A stretch of 64,000 nt of DNA from Saprospirales bacterium. Its GTDB lineage: Bacteria; Bacteroidota; Bacteroidia; Chitinophagales; Saprospiraceae. This document shows, in pieces, positions 37,536-46,323 of this stretch; position 1 is the first letter of the stretch, and each line of letters begins with the position of its first letter. The stretch covers positions 62,001 to 126,000 of the forward strand of contig JADJYG010000028.1 of NCBI GenBank assembly GCA_016719895.1, read 5' to 3'. A program made the position numbers and the translations under genes. The notes below the pieces were generated by a model. It worked only from the letters and a program-made list of their open reading frames with translations. It had not been told where the DNA came from and searched no databases.

Positions 37536-39488
37536 ATGGCAGCAAAAGATAACCGGAAACGCCCCGTAGAAAAGAAGCCAAGCCCTGCGGCCGCCGGAAC
37601 TTCACCCCGGCAAAAAGCGCAACCTGCACAACCCGGCTTTTGGCGCCAACACTGGCTCCCGGCGCTCGTGTTGGCGGGTTTGGCGTTTATCCTGTATGGC
37701 GCTGCGCTGCAGTATGGCTATATTCTGGACGACCAGATGGTATACTGGCAGAATGCTTACGTACAAAAAGGCTTTGCCGGTATTCGCGACATCTTTGGCG
37801 CGGATAGTTTCATGGGGTATTTCCAGAAGAAAGAAAACCTGAACCTGCTGGAAGGCGGCCGTTATCGCCCCTTGTCGCTGGCCACCTTCGCCGCAGAAGT
37901 CGGTATTTTCGGCAAAGACCACCCCGGAATCAGCCACTTCATCAATATCCTCCTGTATGGCCTGACGGGCATTCTCCTGTATCGCATCGTGCTGAACTTC
38001 TTCCCGGCGAAAGAAGGCGGCCGCTGGTATTTCAGTCCGGCCTTCATCGCTGCCCTGGTGTTTGTGGCGCATCCGCTTCATTCCGAGGCCGTGGCGAATA
38101 TCAAGGGCCGCGATGAAATTCTGGCCCTGTTGCTCAGCCTGGCTGCACTACAGGCTTACCTGAAATCATTCGACACCGGTCGCGGCTGGCTGGGTTGGTT
38201 GGCCGGTTTGTACCTTTTGCTCGGTATGTTTTCCAAAGAAAATGCGCTCACTTTCCTGGCGGTATTGCCCTTTACCGCCTGGTTCCTGCAAAAAGCGCCG
38301 CTGCGGCGCATTGGATCGGGGGTAATCCCCCTGGCGGTGGCGGCCCTGGTGTTCATCATCGTACGCTATAAAGCACTCGGATTCATGCTCGACCACGGCA
38401 AGGCCGTCGGCGACCTGATGAACAACCCCTTCCTGGGCATGAGCGCCAGCGACAAAATCGCCACTATTTTCCTCACCCTGGGCTGGTATGTCAAGCTCCT
38501 CTTCTGGCCCTACCCGCTCACCCACGATTACTATCCGTATCATGTGCCCCGGGTGAGCTGGACCGATTGGAAAGCGCTGGCCTCGCTGGGCATGTACCTC
38601 GTTTTGGGTATATGGGCGGTGTTAAACCTGAAGCGCCGGCGCATTCCGGCCTATGCTGCAGTGTACTGGCTCCTGACGCTCAGTATCGTATCCAACCTGT
38701 TCGTGTCGGTTGGCACGTTTATGAACGAGCGCTTCGCCTTTATGCCCTCGGTAGCCTTTTCCCTGCTGGCCGCCTGGTTCCTGGCTGAAAAAATGCCGGC
38801 GTGGTTCAAGGAACTGCCGCACCGGCCCTATGTATTAGGTGTAGGGGTGCTGGCACTCCTGACCGGCGCATTGAGTTGGCTGACCATCCGGCGCGTGCCC
38901 GACTGGAAAGACGCCCTGTCGCTCAACCGCTCGGCGGTACGCACCTCGCCCAACAGCGCACGCTCGCATTGTTTTTATGTGACCGCTTTATACGAAAACG
39001 TGTATTTGAAAACCAAGGACCCGGCGGAAAAAGCCGGCTTGGTCGATACGATGGAATACCACATCGGGCGTTCGCTGGAGATCAACCCCGACTACGGTTC
39101 CGCCCTGGTGATGAAAGGCGCCATCGCTGCCGCCCGCTTCGAGCAGGATCACCAGATGGACAAGCTGTTTCACAACTTCGGCATGGTCATGGAAAAAATT
39201 CCGAATAATGCCAATTTCCGGCCTTTTTTCGACAAATACATGCAATACCTGGCCACCAGCGGCGGCAACCCGAACAAGATCAATTCATTTTGCTATACGC
39301 TGGGGTATGAATACTTTTTCCGAAACCGCAATGATCTGAAAAATGCCGCTGCTGTATTGGAACATGCCCTGGCCACCCAAACGGAGGATGAGCGCGTTTT
39401 ACAAGCCCTCACCGAAGTATATGCCACACAGGGAAATATGGCCAAATCTGCCGAAATGGCCGAACGCGCCAGGAAAGCAGCCGAATAA
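37536..39488 (+). CDS. TMTC-like membrane protein with C-terminal TPR
   Basis: A 650-residue polytopic protein. A basic, Pro-rich cytoplasmic start is followed by about ten or eleven membrane segments from residue 45 to about 450, and then a helical repeat region of TPR type (AVLEHALATQTEDERVLQALTEVYA). An acidic pair after the first segment (YILDDQMVYW) and the loop FVAHPLHSEAVANIKGRDE are typical of TMTC/GT-C proteins, which transfer mannose or another lipid-linked sugar to exported proteins. The sugar and acceptor are not known. The T9SS cargo genes next door are possible clients, but that is only inferred. Confidence 0.78.
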   Translation: MAAKDNRKRPVEKKPSPAAAGTSPRQKAQPAQPGFWRQHWLPALVLAGLAFILYGAALQYGYILDDQMVYWQNAYVQKGFAGIRDIFGADSFMGYFQKKENLNLLEGGRYRPLSLATFAAEVGIFGKDHPGISHFINILLYGLTGILLYRIVLNFFPAKEGGRWYFSPAFIAALVFVAHPLHSEAVANIKGRDEILALLLSLAALQAYLKSFDTGRGWLGWLAGLYLLLGMFSKENALTFLAVLPFTAWFLQKAPLRRIGSGVIPLAVAALVFIIVRYKALGFMLDHGKAVGDLMNNPFLGMSASDKIATIFLTLGWYVKLLFWPYPLTHDYYPYHVPRVSWTDWKALASLGMYLVLGIWAVLNLKRRRIPAYAAVYWLLTLSIVSNLFVSVGTFMNERFAFMPSVAFSLLAAWFLAEKMPAWFKELPHRPYVLGVGVLALLTGALSWLTIRRVPDWKDALSLNRSAVRTSPNSARSHCFYVTALYENVYLKTKDPAEKAGLVDTMEYHIGRSLEINPDYGSALVMKGAIAAARFEQDHQMDKLFHNFGMVMEKIPNNANFRPFFDKYMQYLATSGGNPNKINSFCYTLGYEYFFRNRNDLKNAAAVLEHALATQTEDERVLQALTEVYATQGNMAKSAEMAERARKAAE

Positions 39489-39549
39489 CAGCGTCATTTT
39501 TTAATGATCGCAACTATACTTCAACCCCGGTGCAAATCGCTGACCATCC

Positions 39550-40507
39550 ATGAAAGTAACCGAGCATTTCGAAAAAGCAGCCGGAAAAACCCTCGTGTCC
39601 TTCGAGGTACTGCCGCCGCTGAAAGGGGGCAGTATGCAGGCCATATTCCGTACGCTGGACGTACTGATGGAGTTTAAACCGCCGTTTATCGACGTCACTT
39701 ACCATCGCGAGGAATATATTTACAAGGTGCGGCCATCGGGGTATTATGAAAAGGCGGCTATCCGCAAACGGCCCGGCACCGTGGGTATTTGCGCCGCCAT
39801 CATGCACCGCTTCAAGGTAGACGCTGTGCCGCACCTCATCTGCGGCGGCTTTTCCATGGACGAAACCGAAAATGCCCTCATCGACCTCAATTTTTCTGGG
39901 CATCAACAACGTGCTGGCGTTGCGGGGCGATGCGCGGCAATTCGAAGAGCGGTTTATCGCCCACGAACACGGGCACAAATACGCGCTCGACCTGGTTCGC
40001 CAGGTGGCCGCCATGAACCAGGGCCGCTACCTGGACGAAGACATCATCGACGGGGAAAAGACCGACTTCTGCATCGGCGTTGCCGGTTATCCGGAGAAAC
40101 ACTTCGAGTCGCCCAATTTCGAGGTGGACCTGGCGCACACCAAGATGAAAGTGGACGCCGGCGCGCACTACATCGTTACCCAGATGTTTTTCGACAACCA
40201 AAAATATTTTGCCTACGTGGAGGCCTGCCGGCAGGTTGGCATCAGGGCGCCGATTGTGCCCGGACTGAAGCCGCTCACCAAACGCTATCAGCTGAATTCG
40301 ATTCCGCGAAAGTTTTTTGTCAATATGCCCAAAGACCTGGTGGACGAGGCGATGAAAGCCGCCAACGACGAGGCCGTGCGTCAGATAGGTATCGAATGGT
40401 GCATCCAACAATCGCTCGAACTCAAAGCCGCCGGCGTGCCCTGCCTGCACTACTATACCATGGGAGATGCGGATACCATCCGGCGGATCGCGGAGGCAGT
40501 GTGTTGA
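39550..40507 (+). pseudogene. metF: Methylenetetrahydrofolate reductase, apparent frameshift
   Basis: MetF reduces 5,10-methylene-THF to 5-methyl-THF for methionine synthesis, with FAD. The N-terminal part (TLVSFEVLPPLKGG) is in one frame to about 39893; the rest, starting LGINNVLALRGDA and carrying FFDNQKYFAYVEACR and ending YYTMGDADTIRRIAEAV, is in the next frame. The break is at a run of five T (about 39892-39896); four T would give DLNFLGINNVLALRG, the expected join. Every other landmark is intact over about 318 residues. A sequencing insertion is the likeliest cause for such a central gene. Confidence 0.9.
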
Positions 40508-40666
40508 GCCATTTCGGGTGAACCGGCGCATTTCGCCAGCGAATCCGACCCCTTTGTCCGTTTTAAGCAATTCCACGCCACACAAAACGAATCAATTTTC
40601 GTTTCCCAAAAAAACGGCTCAACTTGCGCGCCGAAAATGCGGGCCCGCAAAGGGCGTGATTGGCCT

Positions 40667-41650
40667 ATGAGAAAACTATTGTTCGTATTGTTCCTCTTTG
40701 CCAGCTTGTCAGCGCAGGCGCAGGATCCCATTTTTTCCCAGTTCTATGCCGCGCCCCTGCAACTCAATCCCGCCTTTGCCGGCAGCGGCCATGCGCCCCG
40801 CCTGGGCGCCGCCTACCGCAACCAATGGTCGGGCTTCAACAACGCTTACCGCACCTACGCCGCCTTTTACGAACAAAGCATCGACCGCCTCAACAGCGGC
40901 ATCGGGTTCAACCTGGAAGGCGACGATGCCGGCGACGGCATCCTGCGCACCACCCGCTTTTCCGCAGTCTACGCCTACCGGCTTAATATAACCGGCAACC
41001 TGGCCGTCAAGATCGGCGTGGAAGCCGGCCTGCAACAAACGGCGCTCGACTGGGACCGGCTGGTTTTCCCCGACCAGATCGATCCGCTCGACGGCCCAGT
41101 CATCACCACCACCGAACAACGCCCCGATCAACTCAACAATACCGTGTTCGACGCGTCTTCCGGCCTGCTCCTGCTCAGCGACCGGTTCTGGCTGGGCCTC
41201 GGGCTTAAACACCTGAACACCCCCAGGCAGGGATTTCTGCTGGTCAATGATAATTTGTCGGGCGGGTTGCCGCTGCGCTATACCCTTCACGGCGGTACCG
41301 AAATCATTGTTAACAGGGGCAATAAAGTCAAACCTGCCTCGTTTATCTCCCCGAATTTCCTGCTTGTATCCCAGGGGCCATACAAACAACTGAATGTCGG
41401 GGCGTACACCGCGCTGGGGCCGGTTTTCGGCGGAGCGTGGTACCGCCACACTTTCCGGAATGCCGATGCAGCCATTTTAATGCTCGGTTTCCGGCAGGAT
41501 ATGTTCAAAATCGGACTGAGCTACGATATCACCGTTTCCAGCCTCGCCGCCCGATCCGGCGGAACCTATGAACTAACATTCGGGCTTTTTTTCGACAAAG
41601 GCCGGAAACGACCCGCAGACCTCAACGATTGTACCGGGATGTTTCATTAA
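40667..41650 (+). CDS. PorP/SprF family T9SS outer-membrane protein
   Basis: A 327-residue beta-barrel protein. The signal peptide (MRKLLFVLFLFASLSAQAQ) runs into QDPIFSQFYAAPLQLNPAFAG, the hallmark start of the PorP/SprF family; NQWSGF follows. Members cooperate with particular T9SS cargos or with the gliding machinery, anchoring or exporting adhesins. It is 121 bp upstream of gldJ on the same strand, supporting a T9SS/gliding role. I start at MRKLL rather than ten codons earlier. Confidence 0.95.
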   Translation: MRKLLFVLFLFASLSAQAQDPIFSQFYAAPLQLNPAFAGSGHAPRLGAAYRNQWSGFNNAYRTYAAFYEQSIDRLNSGIGFNLEGDDAGDGILRTTRFSAVYAYRLNITGNLAVKIGVEAGLQQTALDWDRLVFPDQIDPLDGPVITTTEQRPDQLNNTVFDASSGLLLLSDRFWLGLGLKHLNTPRQGFLLVNDNLSGGLPLRYTLHGGTEIIVNRGNKVKPASFISPNFLLVSQGPYKQLNVGAYTALGPVFGGAWYRHTFRNADAAILMLGFRQDMFKIGLSYDITVSSLAARSGGTYELTFGLFFDKGRKRPADLNDCTGMFH

Positions 41651-41708
41651 CGGTGGACGGTGGACGGTGGACGAATTTTCGACTTTCGTTAAATTTGGAA
41701 AGTCCTGG

Positions 41709-41738
41709 ATTGTGAAATGTTTTATTTGCCTACATTTG
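41709..41738 (+). promoter_or_regulatory. Candidate gldJ promoter
   Basis: ATTG at 41709-41712 and TACATTTG at 41731-41738 with 18 bases between fit the Bacteroidota -33 and -7 consensus (TTTG and TAnnTTTG). The ATG of gldJ is 34 bases past the -7 box. Confidence 0.45.
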
Positions 41739-41771
41739 CTGCTCATTTTTCAAAACCTGCTATTTAATACA

Positions 41772-43280
41772 ATGAAAAAAACACTCATTCACGGGTTAAG
41801 CCTGCTCCTGCTGGGTCTGTTAGTGGCGAGCTGCGGTCGGAAAACCGAACGTTCCTCCACCACCAACTGGAAATACAACGACCAAAAGTGGGGGGGCTTT
41901 GAAAAATTGGATTACGAAGGTCAAGCCACGGGCCCGAACCTGGTGCTCATCGAAGGGGGTACGTTTACCCAGGGCCTGACGGACCAGGATGTGACGTTCG
42001 AATGGAACAACATGCCGCGCCGGGTAACGGTCTCCTCGTTCTACATGGACGAAACGGAAGTTGCCAATATCAATTACCGCGAGTATTTGTACTGGGTAGC
42101 CAATGTGTGGGGCTCCACGTATCCCGAAGTATTCCGGCGCGCCTTGCCCGACACACTCGTTTGGCGCGAAGAACTGGCTTACAATGAGCCGTTGGTGGAA
42201 ACGTATTTCCGCCACCCGGCGTACGACGAATACCCCGTAGTGGGCGTCAGCTGGGTTCAAGCAGGCGAATACTGCAAATGGCGCACCGACCGCGTCAACG
42301 AGATGATCCTCATCGAACGGGGTATACTCGAAAATACGCCCGACCAGAAAAACGAAAATAATTTCAACACCGAGGCCTACCTGGTAGGCCAGTACGAAGG
42401 CTCCGTCCGCAAAAACCTGCCTGACCGCCGTACCGGTGGCGAACGCCATGTGCGCCTGGAAGACGGCATCCTGCTGCCTATCTACCGTCTCCCGACGGAA
42501 GCCGAATGGGAATACGCCGCCCTCTCGCTGCTGGGAAATCAGGCCACCAGCAAGGACGAGCTCATCACTGACCGCCGGATTTACCCCTGGGACGGCAACA
42601 CCGTGCGTTATCAAAAGCGCAACCGCTACCAAGGCAAAATGCTGGCGAACTTCAAGCGCAGCGGCGGTGACTATGGCGGTATGGCAGGCGCCCTCAACGA
42701 CCGCGCCTTTACCCCGGCGCCCGTACGCTCCAACTGGCCGAACGACTACGGCCTGTATAATATGGCCGGCAACGTAAATGAATGGACGGCCGACCTGTAC
42801 CGCCCGCTGACCTCCGCCGACCTCGTCGACGTCGAAAACATGGAACTCAACCCCTACCGCGGTAACGTCTTTATGACCAAAATCGTGGACCAGGAAACCG
42901 GCGCGCCCGTCACAAAAGACAGCCTGGGCCGCCTGGCGTACGAAATGATGGACACCACCAGCACGGCCCTGCGCGACAACTACAAACGCCCCGAAGTGTA
43001 CAACTACCTCGACGGCGATAAAGAGTCGGAAGTCGAGTACCGCTATGGCATCAGCACGCTGGTCAGCGACAAGGCGCGCGTGATCAAGGGCGGCTCCTGG
43101 GCCGACCGCGCCTGGTGGCTCTCGCCCGGCGCCCGCCGCTTCCTCGAAGAAGGCAAAGCCAGCAAAACCGTCGGCTTCCGCTGTGCCATGACCCGCGTGG
43201 GCTCGCCCACCGGCAACGGCGAGCCGGCCGGCAACCAGTTTAAAACGAAGAAGAAAAACCCGAAACGCCGGTATAAATAA
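41772..43280 (+). CDS. gldJ: GldJ-like gliding motility/T9SS lipoprotein
   Basis: A 502-residue lipoprotein (signal MKKTLIHGLSLLLLGLLVAS then C) with a formylglycine-generating (SUMF1-type) fold: LVLIEGGTFTQG near residue 55, FYMDETEVANINYREY near 90, LPIYRLPTEAEWEYAAL near 235 and NDYGLYNMAGNVNEWTADLYRP near 325. GldJ, like its relative GldK, keeps this fold without needing the enzyme activity and is required for gliding and T9SS function. The choice of GldJ over GldK rests on the length, the YRGNVF segment, and murF being next, as in F. johnsoniae. PorP/SprF lies upstream. Confidence 0.82.
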   Translation: MKKTLIHGLSLLLLGLLVASCGRKTERSSTTNWKYNDQKWGGFEKLDYEGQATGPNLVLIEGGTFTQGLTDQDVTFEWNNMPRRVTVSSFYMDETEVANINYREYLYWVANVWGSTYPEVFRRALPDTLVWREELAYNEPLVETYFRHPAYDEYPVVGVSWVQAGEYCKWRTDRVNEMILIERGILENTPDQKNENNFNTEAYLVGQYEGSVRKNLPDRRTGGERHVRLEDGILLPIYRLPTEAEWEYAALSLLGNQATSKDELITDRRIYPWDGNTVRYQKRNRYQGKMLANFKRSGGDYGGMAGALNDRAFTPAPVRSNWPNDYGLYNMAGNVNEWTADLYRPLTSADLVDVENMELNPYRGNVFMTKIVDQETGAPVTKDSLGRLAYEMMDTTSTALRDNYKRPEVYNYLDGDKESEVEYRYGISTLVSDKARVIKGGSWADRAWWLSPGARRFLEEGKASKTVGFRCAMTRVGSPTGNGEPAGNQFKTKKKNPKRRYK

Positions 43281-43303
43281 GACCGCAAGCCGGTTCAAAT
43301 TGG

Positions 43304-43340
43304 AAAAACGGGAGGGCGTCAAGTCCCCTCCCGTTTTTTT
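43304..43340 (+). terminator. Rho-independent terminator after gldJ
   Basis: Stem aaaaacgggaggg (43304-43316) pairs with ccctcccgttttt (43326-43338), loop of nine bases, followed by a T-run to 43340. It ends 30 bases before murF, so murF likely has its own promoter. Confidence 0.85.
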
Positions 43341-43369
43341 GTTACACCTTTGTACTGATCTTTTCCTTT

Positions 43370-44701
43370 ATGGTCTCTTTGGAAAACCTGTACGGCATTT
43401 TTCAAAAACACCCGGCCGTCTGTACGGATACCCGGCAGCTGAGCGCAGGCTGTATCTTCTTTGCGCTCAAGGGCGATACCTTCGACGGAAATCAGTTTGC
43501 CCAAAAAGCCCTTGAAAACGGCGCTGCCTATGCCGTTATCGACAACCCCGCCTGCCAGACGGCCTCCAGGCGCTGCCTGCTGGTGCCGGATGTGCTGCAT
43601 ACGCTGCAACAACTGGCCCGCCACCACCGCTGCCAATTCGACATCCCCGTCATTGCCATCGGCGGCTCCAACGGAAAAACGACCACCAAGGAACTGGTAT
43701 CCGCCGTATTAAACAGCCACTACCCCTGCCACTTTACCCAAGGTAACCTCAATAACCATATCGGCGTACCGCTCACCCTGCTTTCCATGCCGGCCAACAC
43801 CGAAGTAGCCGTGGTGGAGATGGGCGCCAATCAACCCGGCGATATCGACCAACTGTGCGCTATTGCCCACCCCACGCACGGCTTGCTGACCAATATTGGA
43901 AAAGAACATCTGGAAGGTTTTGGCAACCTGAATGGCGTGAAAAAAGCCGAAGGCGAACTCTACCGCTATCTTGCCCGGCACAGGGGCTGCGTTTTTGTAA
44001 ACACCTCGGAAAAATACCTGCAAGCCATGACACGCCGGAATCCCAAGCGTATCTGCTACGGCGCCTCGGAAGACCTGGCCCTGGAGGACAGCAAAATTGA
44101 CGTCCGGCTGATGGCCGAAACGCCGTTTATTGCAGCAGCCTTTTTGTCGGAATCCAACCAACCCGTCGAAGTTCAATCCCAACTGATCGGGCGGCATAAT
44201 TTCCACAATATCATGACCGCTATTGCACTAGGCGTATATTTCAAGGTACCGGCAACCAAAATCAAAGCGGCCATCGAAAACTACCGGCCGGCCAACAACC
44301 GCTCCCAGCTCCTGAAACGGGGCGCCAATACCGTATTTCTGGATGCTTACAACGCCAACCCATCCAGTATGCGGGCAGCCCTGGACACCTTGAAAGCGGT
44401 GCAGGCGCCCCACAAAGTGGCCATTCTTGGCGATATGCTCGAACTCGGCGCCGAAAGTGCCACAGAACACCAGGCTATCCTGCGTTATGCAACCCGGTGC
44501 CGGCTGGATTACCTGGTGGTGGTTGGCCCCGAATTCGGCCGTTGCGCGCGCACTGAAAACGGCGCTCTGCTGCATTTTCCCGACGCGCAAGCAGCCCGGA
44601 CTTGGCTGAAGCGGCAAGATTTTCAGGAAACTTTTATACTGATCAAGGCATCCAGGGGAATGCGGCTGGAACAGGTGCTGGATGCCGGCGCCGGTCATTA
44701 G
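43370..44701 (+). CDS. murF: UDP-MurNAc-tripeptide-D-Ala-D-Ala ligase
   Basis: The last cytoplasmic step of peptidoglycan precursor synthesis, adding D-Ala-D-Ala to UDP-MurNAc-tripeptide with ATP. The N-terminal domain shows VCTDTRQLSAGCIFFALKGDTFDG; the ATP site is GGSNGKTTTKE at residues 98-108; NPSSMRAALDTL near residue 325 and AILGDMLELG near 350 are also typical. 443 residues, normal for the family. It follows gldJ, a linkage shared with other gliding Bacteroidota. Confidence 0.96.
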   Translation: MVSLENLYGIFQKHPAVCTDTRQLSAGCIFFALKGDTFDGNQFAQKALENGAAYAVIDNPACQTASRRCLLVPDVLHTLQQLARHHRCQFDIPVIAIGGSNGKTTTKELVSAVLNSHYPCHFTQGNLNNHIGVPLTLLSMPANTEVAVVEMGANQPGDIDQLCAIAHPTHGLLTNIGKEHLEGFGNLNGVKKAEGELYRYLARHRGCVFVNTSEKYLQAMTRRNPKRICYGASEDLALEDSKIDVRLMAETPFIAAAFLSESNQPVEVQSQLIGRHNFHNIMTAIALGVYFKVPATKIKAAIENYRPANNRSQLLKRGANTVFLDAYNANPSSMRAALDTLKAVQAPHKVAILGDMLELGAESATEHQAILRYATRCRLDYLVVVGPEFGRCARTENGALLHFPDAQAARTWLKRQDFQETFILIKASRGMRLEQVLDAGAGH

Positions 44702-44735
44702 TCGTTTGGGGGAACAGCCATTTTTGAGCAGGCTT

Positions 44736-45845
44736 CTACCCAAAACGGCGCATCGCCTGCAACAATCGGTCGGGCAATTCTTCGCGGCAGGCCGCCTGAT
44801 AATCCTGGAAAGAACAGGGTATGAGGTAGTGGCGCTGATGTTTTTTCTTGGTCGCCACGGGGGTTTGCATCCACCAGCGGCCGCTGCGGGTGCTTTTCCA
44901 AAAAGTCAGTTGATACTGCAGCTGGCGAAAATCCACGATGTATTCCGTAAGCCCGTCTTTGGATGCCGGGAAGTCGTTTTTCCGGTTGAAAAAACCCTCC
45001 AGGAAATACCAAAGCATTTGACTGATGGCCTGCGTGGTCAGCCGCTCGCGGTCGTGCCCGCGGTGATACCCGTACAAACCAAAGGAACTCAATTTGTCGC
45101 TCATGCCGGCATAGCGGCACAACTGGCAGGCTTCTTCCAGGAAGTAACCTGATGGCGAGGGGTTGGCTACGCCGGGTGCCTCGCATTGTTTGAGCGCGCT
45201 GAGGTGAAAGGTCAGCAGGTCGGCATCGCGCAGGATGGGCTCCGTCTCTTCGATCGACGAGCGCGATTTACCCAGGCGCAAGGCGTCAAAATTATTTTTT
45301 TGCAAAAAATCAATCAGCGGCGGCGGCACCTGGTGCGACTGGAAGCCGACCAGCCCGAAGTGGAAAAGCAAGGGGTGGCGGGGCTGCAACAGGGGGGTGT
45401 AAACCGCCTGGCCGGCGGCTGCGTTTTGAGGGTCGGCGAGGCGAAATCCTTCATCTATTACGGCCAGGTTGACCAGGGATTTGGCCTCTTGATAGGCTAA
45501 AAATTGCGCCCGAGCCAACTCGTCGGAATGCGCCAGAATGACGGGCAGCACCTTTCCGCTCAACAATTCGAACACCACCGGCATCAGCACCGAAGGTTCC
45601 TCCCGGCGCAGGTTGCCCAGGTCGGCGATGGCGCCCGGCGGAAACGGGCTCATCGTGCGGTACAAGGCTTCCCGCACGGCGTTGGCCTCCTGCTCGCCAG
45701 CGCCGAGCAAGGCAATGCGCACGCCCTTCAAATCGGGAAACCGGTCGCCATGCACCAGGATATTTTTCCCAAAAGCAGCCTCCGGGAGTTGTGCAATGGG
45801 TTGGCGCAACGCCGCGGGTAGGGGTTTGAGCCAGTTCTGCAGCAT
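44736..45845 (-). CDS. Arginase/formiminoglutamase-family protein, degenerate metal site
   Basis: A 369-residue protein of the ureohydrolase superfamily as seen in Bacteroidota. The fold can be followed by IALLGAGEQEANAVREALY near residue 40, VLPVILAHSDELARAQ near 95 and GLYGYHRGHDRERLTTQAIS near 275. The three metal motifs are not canonical: GGDH is replaced by AHSDE, DxHxD by DEGFR, and SxDxD by a segment reading HLSALKQCE. Homologues near gliding genes are known in this phylum and may be non-catalytic. I start at MLQNWLKPL, seven codons after an earlier Met. Convergent with murF. Confidence 0.72.
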   Translation of the reverse strand: MLQNWLKPLPAALRQPIAQLPEAAFGKNILVHGDRFPDLKGVRIALLGAGEQEANAVREALYRTMSPFPPGAIADLGNLRREEPSVLMPVVFELLSGKVLPVILAHSDELARAQFLAYQEAKSLVNLAVIDEGFRLADPQNAAAGQAVYTPLLQPRHPLLFHFGLVGFQSHQVPPPLIDFLQKNNFDALRLGKSRSSIEETEPILRDADLLTFHLSALKQCEAPGVANPSPSGYFLEEACQLCRYAGMSDKLSSFGLYGYHRGHDRERLTTQAISQMLWYFLEGFFNRKNDFPASKDGLTEYIVDFRQLQYQLTFWKSTRSGRWWMQTPVATKKKHQRHYLIPCSFQDYQAACREELPDRLLQAMRRFG

Positions 45846-46323
45846 GCCGTCGAGTTTTGGGGGCAAAAAACGGATTTTGTTTCATATTCCCGCCGAAAAA
45901 TTGATGGCATGGTTGGTTTTACGCTATTTTTGCCCCGGTTATTACCGGAAACCACCAACACACGCCTGAACCGCCATTTCGTTTGCGGATAAAAAAAACG
46001 GGCGTTTTTCCGGATTTTATCGCAAATTGCGGCATGACAGGGATTTTTGCCTGCTTGATACGCCCCGGCAATTTTCAGCCCTGCCGCCGCCATTATTTGC
46101 CCAGTGGTTGCGGATGTGAGAAAAATTAACCCCCGACCAAATAAAATTTCTTCTAATGCGCTATATTTGGCCCTCAGAAAGTTGGGTATTTGAAATTCTT
46201 TAAAAAAACAACACTGGAAATTCTCCAAAATAAAGAATTTTTATTTCCAATTTTGCATTCACGCCATTGCAAAAGCGCTGAACTAAACTGTTAACATTTT
46301 TTAATTCTAAATGCAGTGACCCT
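45846..46323. other. 478-bp noncoding region upstream of the OmpA gene
   Basis: No credible gene on either strand. It contains a candidate -7 box TATATTTG at 46162-46169 for the OmpA gene, giving a leader of about 150 bases, and a 10-bp inverted repeat within that leader (aaattcttta at 46192-46201 and taaagaattt farther on). The last 130 bases are strikingly A+T-rich, as is usual before highly expressed outer-membrane genes. Confidence 0.45.

Noticed and set aside
39550..40521. 323-residue continuous frame as the metF product
   Set aside because: After residue 115 it no longer resembles MetF; the true C-terminal two thirds lie in the adjacent frame.
41820..43322. 500-residue minus-strand frame opposite gldJ
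   Set aside because: Shadow of a gene with clear SUMF1 motifs and a lipoprotein signal.
45728..46228. 166-residue minus-strand frame upstream of the arginase homologue
   Set aside because: It overlaps the arginase 5' end and an A+T-rich leader, with no coding character of its own.
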